Assembly: GCA_946480295.1 (NCBI GenBank)
Contig: CAMLIT010000007.1
Location: 3,547-67,546 of the forward strand
Direction of reading: 5' to 3'
Source: an uncultured Gemmatimonadota bacterium
Lineage (GTDB): Bacteria; Gemmatimonadota; Gemmatimonadetes; Gemmatimonadales; Gemmatimonadaceae
DNA length: 64,000 nucleotides
The stretch's first letter is position 1, and each line of letters opens with the position of its first letter. The notes below the pieces were generated by a model, which had not been told where the DNA came from, ran no database searches, and saw only the letters and a program-made list of their open reading frames with translations. Positions 18,600 through 27,250 of this stretch are shown piece after piece. The position numbers and the translations under genes are program-made.

Positions 18600-19901
18600 A
18601 TGGCCGAACTTTCTCCGCGCATCGCCGAGCTTAGCCAGCACGTCGAGCAGATCGTGACCGTCCGCGGCTGGATCACGCACGTGCGCTCCTCGGGCAAGGT
18701 CGCCTTCGCCGTGATCCGCGACGGGACGGGGATCGTGCAGGCTGTCTTCGTGAAGACGGCGCTCCCGCCGGAGGTCTGGGAGCGCTTCGCCGAGCTGACG
18801 CTGGAGACCGCGGTGCTGGTGACGGGCCAGGTGCGCGCCGACGCGCGCTCGCCGGGCGGCTACGAGCTCGCCGTCACGAACCTGGTCGTCTTCGGCCCCA
18901 GTCCCCTCGACTACCCGATCCAGCCGAAGGAGCACGGGATCGACTTCCTGCTCGACAATCGCCACCTCTGGCTGCGCAGCAACCGCCAGCGGGCGATCTT
19001 CACGATCCGCAACGAGATCGAGCACGCGATCCAGGACTTCTTCTACGACCGCGGCTTCCTCCGCGTGGACACGCCGATCCTCACCGCGGCCATCGGCGAG
19101 CGGAGTGGCCTCTTCGAGACGGAGTACTTCGACGAGGGGAAGGCGTACCTCGCGCAGACCGGGCAGCTCTACGGCGAGGCGGCGGCCGCCGCCTTCGGGA
19201 AGATCTACACCTTCGGCCCCACCTTCCGCGCCGAGAAGTCGAAGACGCGGCGCCACCTCACGGAGTTCTGGATGATCGAGCCCGAGGTGGCGTGGTACGA
19301 CTCGAACGACAACATGCGCCTGCAGGAGGACTTCGTCTCCTTCCTCGTGCGGCGCTGCCTCGAGCGTCGTCAGGCGGAGCTGAAGGAGCTGGAGCGCGAC
19401 ACGTCGAAGCTGGAGGCGGTGAAGCCGCCCTTCCCGCGCATCGACTACGGCGACGCGGTGGCGCTCCTCCAGAAGAAGGGGAGCCAGGTCCAGTGGGGCG
19501 AGGACCTCGGCGCCGAGGACGAGGCGCTGATCGTCGCGGACTACGACACGCCGGTGTTCGTGACGAACTACCCGAAGGAGGCGAAGGCGTTCTACATGAA
19601 GGAGAACCCCGCCGATCCGCGGACGGTGCTCTGCGACGACTGCCTGGCGCCGGAGGGGTACGGGGAGATCATCGGCGGCTCGCAGCGCGAGGACGACTAC
19701 GAGAAGCTCGTCGGGCGGATCCGCGAGGAAGAGCTGCCGATGGACGCGTACGACTGGTACCTCGACCTGCGGCGCTACGGGACCTTCGTGCACTCGGGCT
19801 TCGGCCTCGGCCTGGAGCGCACGGTGGCGTGGATCTGCGGCCTGCCCCACATCCGCGAGGTGATCGCGTTCCCGCGGATGATGCATCGGCTGAAGCCGTA
19901 G
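18600..19901 (+). CDS. asnS: AsnS, asparaginyl-tRNA synthetase
   Basis: This class IIb synthetase (433 aa) charges tRNA-Asn. An N-terminal OB-fold anticodon domain (VTVRGWITHVRSSGKVAF) precedes the catalytic domain, which has motif 2 FRAEKSKTRRHLTEFWMIE and motif 3 GFGLGLERTVAWICGL. The ENPADPRTVLCDD insertion and overall size fit AsnRS better than AspRS. The ATG at 18600 gives the normal N-terminus; the open frame upstream overlaps the divergent kinase leader and is ignored. Confidence 0.92.
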   Translation: MAELSPRIAELSQHVEQIVTVRGWITHVRSSGKVAFAVIRDGTGIVQAVFVKTALPPEVWERFAELTLETAVLVTGQVRADARSPGGYELAVTNLVVFGPSPLDYPIQPKEHGIDFLLDNRHLWLRSNRQRAIFTIRNEIEHAIQDFFYDRGFLRVDTPILTAAIGERSGLFETEYFDEGKAYLAQTGQLYGEAAAAAFGKIYTFGPTFRAEKSKTRRHLTEFWMIEPEVAWYDSNDNMRLQEDFVSFLVRRCLERRQAELKELERDTSKLEAVKPPFPRIDYGDAVALLQKKGSQVQWGEDLGAEDEALIVADYDTPVFVTNYPKEAKAFYMKENPADPRTVLCDDCLAPEGYGEIIGGSQREDDYEKLVGRIREEELPMDAYDWYLDLRRYGTFVHSGFGLGLERTVAWICGLPHIREVIAFPRMMHRLKP

Positions 19902-19903
19902 CG

Positions 19904-19920
19904 GGCGCGCGAAGCGCGCC
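19904..19920 (+). terminator. GC hairpin after asnS
   Basis: GGCGCGC, loop GAA, GCGCGCC begins three bases after the asnS stop. It has no following U-tract, like the other candidate terminators here. Confidence 0.55.
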
Positions 19921-20035
19921 GCCATCCGCTCTGCGCCGTCCGCTTTCCGCGTTCGCTCAGGATGGCTCAGAGCGAGTTCGCAGGCTTGCGGACGGCGGAA
20001 AGCGGAAAGCGGAAAGCGTCTCGTGGGTGCCGCCG

Positions 20036-20830
20036 TCAGCCCGCCTTGTCCTCCCCCTCCTTCACCTCATCCCAGATCGCATCCAGCTCCTCGAGGCTCG
20101 CCTCGCCCACCTTCAACCCGCGCTCCTTCGCCAGCCGCTCGATCTCCCCGAACCGCCGCGCGAACTTCACGTTGGCCCTGTCCAGCGCGAGCGCGGGGTG
20201 CACGCCGGTCTTGCGGCACAGGTTGACCACCGCGAACAGCAGGTCCCCGAGCTCCTCCTCCAGCGCCGCGTGCTCGGCGTCGTACACCGGCGCGTGGCCG
20301 CGGTCCGCGAGCGACGGATGCTTCGCCAGCTCGTCGCGCACCTCCTGGACCTCCTCATCCACCTTCGCCAGCGGCCCCGCCGCGTCGGGCCAGTCGAAGC
20401 CCACGCCGGCGGCGCGGTCCTGCAGGCGGAAGGCGCGGTGCAGGGCGGGGAGATCGGCGGGGAGGCCGTCCACGATGCTCGCGCGCCGCTTCGCCTTCAT
20501 CCGCTCCCACGGCTGCTTCGCCCCCTCGCCGTACAGGTGCGGGTGCCGCCCCTTCATCTTCGTGATGAAGGTCTCGGCGACGTCGTGAAGGTCGAACGCG
20601 CCGCGCTCCTCCGCGACGACGGAGTGGAAGAGAACCTGCAGCAGAAGGTCGCCGAGCTCCTCGCGCAGCATGCGGTCGTCGCCGCTGCGGATCGCGTCGT
20701 CCACCTCGTAGGCTTCCTCGATCAGGTATGGGCGCAGCGACTCGTGCGTCTGCGCGGCATCCCACTCGCATCGCGCGCGCAGATCGCGCATGAGCGAGAG
20801 CGTATCTTCAAGCGACGGTTTGTCTTGCAT
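20036..20830 (-). CDS. mazG: MazG, nucleoside triphosphate pyrophosphohydrolase
   Basis: This all-alpha NTP pyrophosphatase (264 aa) hydrolyses NTPs to NMP and PPi for pool cleaning or stringent control. Two MazG repeats are visible: EEAYEVDDAIRSGD with REELGDLLLQVLFHS, and DEEVQEVRDELAKH with EEELGDLLFAVVNLCR. The acidic EExxE and ExxD metal ligands are present in both. GAGGAGG is well placed before the ATG. The gene is divergent from alr across 47 bases. Confidence 0.92.
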   Translation of the reverse strand: MQDKPSLEDTLSLMRDLRARCEWDAAQTHESLRPYLIEEAYEVDDAIRSGDDRMLREELGDLLLQVLFHSVVAEERGAFDLHDVAETFITKMKGRHPHLYGEGAKQPWERMKAKRRASIVDGLPADLPALHRAFRLQDRAAGVGFDWPDAAGPLAKVDEEVQEVRDELAKHPSLADRGHAPVYDAEHAALEEELGDLLFAVVNLCRKTGVHPALALDRANVKFARRFGEIERLAKERGLKVGEASLEELDAIWDEVKEGEDKAG

Positions 20831-20847
20831 AGCCTCCTCGGGTCCGG

Positions 20848-20853
20848 TATACT
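20848..20853 (+). promoter_or_regulatory. Putative -10 box of alr (mazG-alr divergent region)
   Basis: TATACT lies 25 bases before the alr ATG within a 47-base divergent gap. The opposite strand offers AGTATA for mazG, so the two promoters may share this core. Confidence 0.4.
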
Positions 20854-20877
20854 ACCCGCCCTGCGAACGATGCGTCA

Positions 20878-21954
20878 ATGCAGAGCCTGATGTCGCGCGC
20901 CTGGGTCGAAGTGGACCTCGGCGCGCTGGTGCGAAATGGCCGTCGCGTGCGCGACCGCGCCGGCGTGCCGCTGCTCCCGATGGTGAAGGCGGACGCGTAT
21001 GGTCTGGGCGCGGTCCGCGTCACGCATGCGCTCGAGGCGCTCGAGCCCTGGGGCTACGGCGTGGCGACGGTCGACGAAGGGGAAGAACTGCGCCGCGCCG
21101 GCATCGTGCGTCCGATCGTCGTCTTCACGCCGCTGCTGCTCGACGATCTCGACGCCGCGCGCGACGCGCGCCTGACGCCGACGCTCGGGCGGCGCGCCGA
21201 GATCGAGCACTGGCGCGCGACGGGGCTGCCGTGGCAGCTCGCCATCGACACCGGCATGAATCGCGCGGGCATTCCCTGGGACGAGGTGGACTCGCTGCAC
21301 GACCTGCTCGCCGCCGTGCCCCCCGAGGGCGCGTTCACGCACCTGCACTCCGCCGAGCTGGACGACGGCTCGCGCGAGCTCCAGGAGGAGCGCTTCGCCG
21401 CCGCGGTCGCGCGGCTGCCCGCGCGGCCGTCGCTGCTGCACGTGGAGAACAGTCCCGGGGTCGAGGCCAGCGGGCCGTCGCGCTGGGATCTCGCCCGCCC
21501 GGGGGTGTTCCTCTACGGCGTCGGCACCGACCGCCCGGAGATCGCGCCCGAGCCGGTGGCGGCGGTGCGCGCGCGCGTCGTCGACCTGCGCACCGTAGCC
21601 GACGGCGAGACGGTGAGCTACGACGCGACCTGGCGCGCGGACGGCCCGCGGCGCATCGCCACGCTCGCCATCGGCTACGCCGACGGCTACCGGCGCGCGT
21701 TGAGCAACCGCGGCACGGTCCTCCTCAACGGGCGCTGCGCGCCCATCGCCGGCCTCGTGACGATGGACATGACGATGGTGGACGTGACCGATGTGCCATG
21801 CGAGCTGGGCGACGTCGCCACCCTCGTCGGGAGCGACGACGCGCAGCGGCTCGAGCTCGTGGATGTCGCGCGCGCGGGCGACGTCTCGCCATACGAGCTC
21901 CTCACCGGGCTGCGGTGCCGGCTGCGGCGCCGCTATCTCGGAGACGCGACATGA
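20878..21954 (+). CDS. alr: Alr, alanine racemase
   Basis: This PLP enzyme (358 aa) makes D-alanine for peptidoglycan. The PLP lysine is in PMVKADAYGLGA near the N-terminus. AIDTGMNRAGI, VENSPG and the catalytic Tyr region GETVSYDATWRADGPR are visible, as is the conserved AIGYADGYRRALSN. ATG 20890 (MSRAWVEVDL) is an equally good start. The stop overlaps the deoB ATG. Confidence 0.93.
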   Translation: MQSLMSRAWVEVDLGALVRNGRRVRDRAGVPLLPMVKADAYGLGAVRVTHALEALEPWGYGVATVDEGEELRRAGIVRPIVVFTPLLLDDLDAARDARLTPTLGRRAEIEHWRATGLPWQLAIDTGMNRAGIPWDEVDSLHDLLAAVPPEGAFTHLHSAELDDGSRELQEERFAAAVARLPARPSLLHVENSPGVEASGPSRWDLARPGVFLYGVGTDRPEIAPEPVAAVRARVVDLRTVADGETVSYDATWRADGPRRIATLAIGYADGYRRALSNRGTVLLNGRCAPIAGLVTMDMTMVDVTDVPCELGDVATLVGSDDAQRLELVDVARAGDVSPYELLTGLRCRLRRRYLGDAT

Positions 21955-23120
21955 AGCGCGCGGCGATCGTCGTCCTCGACGGCGTGGGCATCGGCGCGGC
22001 GCCCGACGCGGCCGCGTACGGAGACGTCGGCAGCGACACGCTCGGCAACCTCTCGCGCGCGGTCGGCGGGCTCGAGCTGCCGAACCTCGAGCGCGCCGGG
22101 CTCGGGAACATCGCCCCGCTCGCCGGCGTGCGCCCCGCGAACCCCGCCGGGGGCGCCTGGGGGATCATGCAGCCCTGTTCGGCGGGGAAGGACAGCACCA
22201 CCGGCCACTGGGAGATCGCCGGCGTGCACCTCGCGCGCCCCTTTCCCACCTATCCGCACGGCTTCCCGCCGGAGATCGTCGACGAGTTCGCGCGGCGCAC
22301 CGGTCGGGGCGTCATCGGCAACGTGGTGGGGAGCGGCACGGCGATCATCGACGAGTACGGCCCCGAGCACGAGCGCACCGGCCGCTGGATCCTCTACACC
22401 TCCGCGGACTCGGTCTTCCAGGTGGCGGCGCACGAGGGGGTGATCCCGCTCGAGGAGCTCTATCGCGGGTGCGAGATCGCGCGCGCGATGCTCGTGCCGC
22501 CGCATAACGTGTCGCGCGTCATCGCGCGTCCGTTCGTCGGCTCGCCGGGCGCGTACGAGCGCACGGCGCATCGCCGCGACTTCTCCATCGCGCCCCCGGC
22601 GGAGACGCTGGTGGACGCCCTCGCGGCGGCCGGCGTCCCGCGTACCGGGGTGGGGAAGGTGGACGATCTCTTCGCCGGCCGGAGCATCCAGTCCCGGCAC
22701 ACGGCGGGGAACGCGGAGGGGATCCGCGCCATCGACGAGTGGCTCGGAACGGCGCCCAGTGGGTTGCTCTTCGCCAACCTTGTAGATTTCGACCAGTTGT
22801 ACGGGCACCGGAACGATGTTCCGGGGTTCTACCGGGCGCTGCGGGAGTTCGATGCCGCACTGCCGACGCTGCTCTCTCACCTGCGCGAGGACGATCTGCT
22901 CTTCATCACGGCCGACCACGGGAACGATCCGACGACGCCGTCCACCGACCACGCGCGGGAGTGCGTCCCGTTGCTCGTGCTCGGTCGGCGCGTGCGGCCC
23001 GTGGACCTTGGCCGGCGCGCGACCTTCTCCGACCTCGGGGCCACGGCCGCGGAGTGGCTCGACGTGGACTTCCGCGGGCGCGGCACCTCGTTCCTGGCGC
23101 GCGCGGTGGGGGACGCATGA
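21951..23120 (+). CDS. deoB: DeoB, phosphopentomutase
   Basis: This alkaline-phosphatase-superfamily mutase (389 aa) converts (deoxy)ribose 1-phosphate and 5-phosphate in nucleoside salvage. Metal-binding and phospho-Thr regions are visible: VVLDGVGIGAAPDAA, GKDSTTGHWEIAG, NLVDFDQLYGHRND and FITADHGNDPTTPSTDH. It overlaps alr upstream and cdd downstream as ATGA. The latter pairing makes a nucleoside salvage unit. Confidence 0.94.
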   Translation: MKRAAIVVLDGVGIGAAPDAAAYGDVGSDTLGNLSRAVGGLELPNLERAGLGNIAPLAGVRPANPAGGAWGIMQPCSAGKDSTTGHWEIAGVHLARPFPTYPHGFPPEIVDEFARRTGRGVIGNVVGSGTAIIDEYGPEHERTGRWILYTSADSVFQVAAHEGVIPLEELYRGCEIARAMLVPPHNVSRVIARPFVGSPGAYERTAHRRDFSIAPPAETLVDALAAAGVPRTGVGKVDDLFAGRSIQSRHTAGNAEGIRAIDEWLGTAPSGLLFANLVDFDQLYGHRNDVPGFYRALREFDAALPTLLSHLREDDLLFITADHGNDPTTPSTDHARECVPLLVLGRRVRPVDLGRRATFSDLGATAAEWLDVDFRGRGTSFLARAVGDA

Positions 23121-23575
23121 CGAGCGGCCTGCCGCAGGAAGTGCAGGCGGCGCGCGGCGCCCCGGAACCAGCCGAGCGCACGCTGCGGATCCTGCGCGAG
23201 CGCGCGCTGGCGGCGATGGAGCGCGCGTACGCGCCGTACTCCCGCTTCCGCGTGGGCGCGGCGCTCCTCGGCACCGACGGCACCGTGACGGAAGGGTGCA
23301 ACGTGGAGAACGCGTCCTTCCCGGCCGGCATCTGCGCCGAGCGCGGCGCCCTCGCCGCGGCCGTCGCGCGCGGCATCCGCTCGTTCGAGGCGCTCACGAT
23401 CGCCACCGAGGCCGACGAGCCGGCGCCGCCCTGCGGCGTCTGTCGCCAGGCGCTCATCGAGTTCGCGCCGCACCTCCTGGTCGTCAGCATCACGCGCGAC
23501 GGCGGCGAGGCCCGCTGGACGCTCGACGAGCTGCTGCCCAAGGCATTCACCCCGCACTCCCTGGACCGGCGATGA
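23117..23575 (+). CDS. cdd: Cdd, cytidine deaminase
   Basis: This zinc-dependent deaminase (152 aa) converts (deoxy)cytidine to (deoxy)uridine. It carries YAPYSRFRVGAALLG, GCNVENASFPAGICAERGAL with the catalytic Glu, and PCGVCRQALIEF with the zinc cysteines. It is a homotetrameric-type short Cdd. The start overlaps the deoB stop, and deoB and cdd share a salvage pathway. Confidence 0.94.
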   Translation: MTSGLPQEVQAARGAPEPAERTLRILRERALAAMERAYAPYSRFRVGAALLGTDGTVTEGCNVENASFPAGICAERGALAAAVARGIRSFEALTIATEADEPAPPCGVCRQALIEFAPHLLVVSITRDGGEARWTLDELLPKAFTPHSLDRR

Positions 23576-23581
23576 ACCGGA

Positions 23582-24871
23582 TTGTTCGTGTTGCATAGAC
23601 GCCTTGCCGTGCTTGGCGCCGCGGCGTTCGCCGTGGCGGTCGTCGCCGGCTGCAGCGAGAAGATCGAGGCGGGCGCGGCCTGTCCGCAGCTCTGCCCCTC
23701 CAACGAAGTGGTCCTCCAGGACACGACGATCGACGCCGTGGTCGTGGATACCACCGTGCCCGGCTTCCCGCCGATCGGGGAGGAGACCTACCTGCTCCTC
23801 GCGAACCGCGGCGATACGCTCGACACGCGGGTCATCGTGCGCTACGACTCGCTGCCGTCCACCTACCGGAGCAGCACGGCCACGGCGGACAGCACGATCC
23901 GCATGGTGGACAGTGCGGCAATCAGCATCGTCGTCGACACGCTTCACGGCAAGGCCACGGCGCCGGTGACGATCGAGGCCTACGACGTGGGCGACACGAC
24001 GACCGCGGACACCGTCGCGTCGCAGATCCTCGCGTACTTCACTCCCGACCGGCTGCTCGGGTCGCGGACCTTCGCGCCGGAGTCGATCGTCGAGTCGATC
24101 TCCGTGCCCATCTCGAACGACAGCGTGCTCGCGAAGATCACCCGCGGCCGCCCGCTGCGCGTCGGCTTCCGCCTGCACAGCACGTCGTCCCAGGCGGTGC
24201 GCCTGTACAGCTCGGGCGTGGCGTCGGGAAGCATGGACCTGCGATTCCGCGTCGCCACCGACACGACGGTGCCAGCGGTGACCGTCTCGCCGCGGTCGCT
24301 CACGCCCTCCAACCCGAACCTCGCCTTCCTGCGCTCGGCGCTCGGCGATTTCGTGCTCGTCGCGAAGGGGCCGCCGCTCCCGCCGGCGGGGACGTTCGCC
24401 GTCGGCGGCATGCCCAGCGCGCGGACGTACATCCGCTTCGACATCCCGCGGAGCATCCTCGACTCGACGCGGATCGTGCGCGCGACGCTCCTCCTCACCG
24501 AGGTGCCGAACGCGGCGAGTCCAGCGGGCAAGGACAGCATGTACGTGCAGCCGCTGCCGCTGATCGCCGGCCGCGCCGTCACCGACATCGGCCAGGCGCT
24601 GCGCCTCGCCTCCGCGCCCGGCACCTACGGGCTCGATTCGACGCTCGTGTTCCCCAACGACACGGGGCTCAAGCGCATCCAGCTCGTCCCGCTCGTCCAG
24701 CGCTGGGCGGCGACGCCGAGCGACTCGGCGCCGCGCGCGCTCGGCCTGCGCGCGAACACCGAGGGCGCGACGGGCGCGCAGGTGCTGTTCTACTCGACCG
24801 CGGCGCCGGCGGACGTCCGGCCGCGCCTGCGGCTGACGTACGTCCCCCACGTGACCTTCGGTCTTCCGTGA
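23582..24871 (+). CDS. Secreted lipoprotein of unknown function, DNRLRE-like C-terminal half
   Basis: This 429-aa product has a lipobox (AVAVVAGC) after a short basic N-terminus and a mature protein rich in Thr, Ser and Asp. The C-terminal part shows the layout of DNRLRE/carbohydrate-surface-type beta domains: TYIRFDIPRSILDSTRIVRA, LLLTEV, VQRW and a final RPRLRLTYV strand. No catalytic motif is seen. The start is a TTG (or GTG 23588). It overlaps the following beta-barrel gene, suggesting co-expression of two outer-membrane proteins. Confidence 0.7.
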   Translation: MFVLHRRLAVLGAAAFAVAVVAGCSEKIEAGAACPQLCPSNEVVLQDTTIDAVVVDTTVPGFPPIGEETYLLLANRGDTLDTRVIVRYDSLPSTYRSSTATADSTIRMVDSAAISIVVDTLHGKATAPVTIEAYDVGDTTTADTVASQILAYFTPDRLLGSRTFAPESIVESISVPISNDSVLAKITRGRPLRVGFRLHSTSSQAVRLYSSGVASGSMDLRFRVATDTTVPAVTVSPRSLTPSNPNLAFLRSALGDFVLVAKGPPLPPAGTFAVGGMPSARTYIRFDIPRSILDSTRIVRATLLLTEVPNAASPAGKDSMYVQPLPLIAGRAVTDIGQALRLASAPGTYGLDSTLVFPNDTGLKRIQLVPLVQRWAATPSDSAPRALGLRANTEGATGAQVLFYSTAAPADVRPRLRLTYVPHVTFGLP

Positions 24872-26043
24872 TGCCGATGATGATCTCCTCCGTCATCCGG
24901 CGCCGGGCCGGAGTCGCACGCCGCATGGCCCTCGCCACCGTGGCCGCGGTCCTCTTCGCCGCCCGCCCGGCGGCCGCGCAGGGCAACCTCAGCACCCACG
25001 GCCTCGGCTACCCGCCGGGGCAGCTCAGCACGCGCTCCCTCGGCGCGGGCGGCGCGATGGGCGAGGTCGATCCGAACTCGCCGATCAACCCCGCGGCGCT
25101 CATCGACTTCGGCACGACCACGCTCTTCTTCCAGATCGAGCCCGAGTATCGCACCGTCACCACCTCCGGCACCGCGGAGCGCACCACGACGGCGCGTTAT
25201 CCCCTCGTCCTCGCCGCCTTCCCGATGGGGCAGAAGTGGATGGTCGGCCTCTCGGCCTCCACCTTCCTCGACGCCACCTGGATGACCACGGCGCCGACGA
25301 GCCAGGTCGTCGGCACCGACACGATCGGCGGCACGATCATGAACCGCGTCGACGGCGCGATCAACGACCTGAGCGCGGGCCTCGCCTACAACCCCAGCGC
25401 CTGGCTGCGGCTCGGCGCCGGGCTGCACGTGTACAGCGGGAGCCATCGCGACTCCGTCGAGCGCGTCTTTCCCGACAGCTCGGTGTTCTCGACGTTCGGC
25501 GAGCAGCGCACGGTGAGCTACACCGGCGGCGCGCTCTCCGCCGGCGCCGAGTTCCTCGTGCCGCGGCAGCTCATCCTCGCCGCCTCGTACCGTTACGGCG
25601 CCACCCTGCGGAAGAGCGCGGGCGACACGGCGCTCGGCCACGCCCGCATCCCCGACCGCTTCGGCGCGTCGATCGCCTACATCGGCATCCTCGGCACCAC
25701 CATCGCCGCGCGCACCTCGCTCGAGAAGTGGTCCGCGCTCGGCACCCTCGGCGGCGAACGGGCGACCGACGCCTGGGACTCGAGCATCGGCGCCGACATC
25801 GCCGGGCCGCGCTTCGCCAATCGCGCGCTGATGTTGCGCGCCGGCGCGCGCTGGCGCACGCTTCCCTTCGCGGCGGACGGGCACAAGGTCACGGAGCGGA
25901 GCCTCAGCGGTGGCCTCGGGACCCTCCTCGCCAATGGCCGCGCGAGCGTGGACCTCGCGGCCATCCGCGCGATGCGCGATGCCGGCGTGGGCATCGGCGA
26001 GCGCGCCTGGATCCTCAGCATCGGGCTCACCGTCCGCCCCTGA
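24868..26043 (+). CDS. Outer-membrane beta-barrel protein (FadL/PorV-like)
   Basis: This 391-aa protein has a cleavable signal peptide ending AARPAAAQG. The early SPINPAALIDFG matches the NPA motif of FadL/PorV-type barrels, and alternating amphipathic strands follow to a hydrophobic C-terminal strand (AWILSIGLTVRP). Its substrate is unknown. GTG 24868 overlaps the upstream stop; ATG 24871 is an alternative. It overlaps the lipoprotein gene and is 7 bases before the next gene. Confidence 0.72.
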   Translation: MMPMMISSVIRRRAGVARRMALATVAAVLFAARPAAAQGNLSTHGLGYPPGQLSTRSLGAGGAMGEVDPNSPINPAALIDFGTTTLFFQIEPEYRTVTTSGTAERTTTARYPLVLAAFPMGQKWMVGLSASTFLDATWMTTAPTSQVVGTDTIGGTIMNRVDGAINDLSAGLAYNPSAWLRLGAGLHVYSGSHRDSVERVFPDSSVFSTFGEQRTVSYTGGALSAGAEFLVPRQLILAASYRYGATLRKSAGDTALGHARIPDRFGASIAYIGILGTTIAARTSLEKWSALGTLGGERATDAWDSSIGADIAGPRFANRALMLRAGARWRTLPFAADGHKVTERSLSGGLGTLLANGRASVDLAAIRAMRDAGVGIGERAWILSIGLTVRP

Positions 26044-26050
26044 GTCGTTC

Positions 26051-27250
26051 GTGGAGAACAGCGCCCTCCCGGCCGACGCGCCGCTGATCCTCGTCGCCGA
26101 CGACGTCCAGGCGAACGTGGAGCTGCTGTTCGACCAGCTCCACGTCCTCGGCTTCCGCGCCGTCGCCGCGAAGGACGGGCCGGAGGCGCTGCAGAAGTGC
26201 TACGACTGCCGGCCGGACCTCTGCATCCTCGACGTCTCGATGCCCGCGGGCGACCTCGGCGTCGACGACCGCTCCACCGGCTTCGAGGTCTGCCGCCGCA
26301 TCAAGCGCGACCCGCGCACGCGGAGCATCCCCGTCATCTTCGTCACGGCGCTCAACGACACCACCGACCGCGTGAAGGCGATCGAGGCGGGGGGCGACGA
26401 CTTCCTCACGAAGCCGCACAACCGGCTGGTGCTGGGCGCGCGCGTGCGCAGCCTCCTCAAGCTGAAGGCGGCGACCGACGCCCTGGAGCAGAGCCTGCGC
26501 AAGCAGCGCGAGCTCGAGAAGCTGCGCGACGACCTGATGAAGATGATCGTGCACGACCTCAAGTCGCCGCTCACCTCCGTGCTCGCGACGATGGAGATGC
26601 TCCTCGACGGCGACTTCGGCGCGCTCGTCGAGGCGCAGCGCAAGGCGCTCGCCGACGCCGAGGGGAAGGCGGAGGACCTGCTCGCCCTCATCAACGACCT
26701 GCTGGAGGTCTCGCGCCTCGAGGAAGCGGAGCTCACGCTCGACCTCCAGCCGATCGCGCCGGCGGCGTTCCTCACCGAGATCGTGCACGAGTGGGCGCTC
26801 CGATTCCAGCAGGAGGGCGCCGTGGCCACGGTGGAGGTGCCTGACGATGCGCCGGTGTTCGAGGCCGACAAGGCGCTGCTCAAGCGCGTCGTCGCCAACC
26901 TCCTCCAGAACGCGCTGACGCACTCGCCGTCGGCGGTGCGGCTGCACCTCAGCGCGCGGCGGAACGGCGACGGGATCCTCTTCACCGTCGCCGACAACGG
27001 CCCCGGGATCCCGCCGGAGTACCACGAGGTCATCTTCCGCAAGTTCGAGCGCGTGAAGACGTCGATCGCGCCGCGCACGCGCAGCTCGGGGCTCGGCCTC
27101 GCCTTCTGCAAGCTCGTCGTGGATGCCCATGGCGGCCGGATCTGGGTGCAGAGCGCCGAGGGGCAGGGAAGCGCGTTCCACATCGCGCTGCCGCTCAAGC
27201 CGGCGGCACGCGTCGTCAAGGTCAGCTCGGGCGGGCCCGTACCGGTGTGA
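26051..27250 (+). CDS. Response regulator-histidine kinase hybrid (REC-HisKA-HATPase), soluble
   Basis: This 399-aa cytoplasmic hybrid has a receiver domain at the N-terminus (ADDVQANVELLF, phospho-Asp61 in ILDVSMP, TKPHN). A coiled linker follows, then HisKA with His168 in MIVHDLKSPLTSVLA and HATPase boxes NLLQNALTHSP, DNGPGIP and SSGLGLAFCKLV. The receiver carries an insert (GDLGVDDRSTG) after the phospho-Asp. The GTG start is 7 bases after the barrel gene. The input signal and output partner are not evident. Confidence 0.85.
   Translation: MENSALPADAPLILVADDVQANVELLFDQLHVLGFRAVAAKDGPEALQKCYDCRPDLCILDVSMPAGDLGVDDRSTGFEVCRRIKRDPRTRSIPVIFVTALNDTTDRVKAIEAGGDDFLTKPHNRLVLGARVRSLLKLKAATDALEQSLRKQRELEKLRDDLMKMIVHDLKSPLTSVLATMEMLLDGDFGALVEAQRKALADAEGKAEDLLALINDLLEVSRLEEAELTLDLQPIAPAAFLTEIVHEWALRFQQEGAVATVEVPDDAPVFEADKALLKRVVANLLQNALTHSPSAVRLHLSARRNGDGILFTVADNGPGIPPEYHEVIFRKFERVKTSIAPRTRSSGLGLAFCKLVVDAHGGRIWVQSAEGQGSAFHIALPLKPAARVVKVSSGGPVPV

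Noticed and set aside
19960..20015. GGAAAGC triplet repeat after asnS as a CRISPR-like or regulatory element
   Set aside because: Three short tandem heptamers between convergent genes; best seen as low-complexity sequence.
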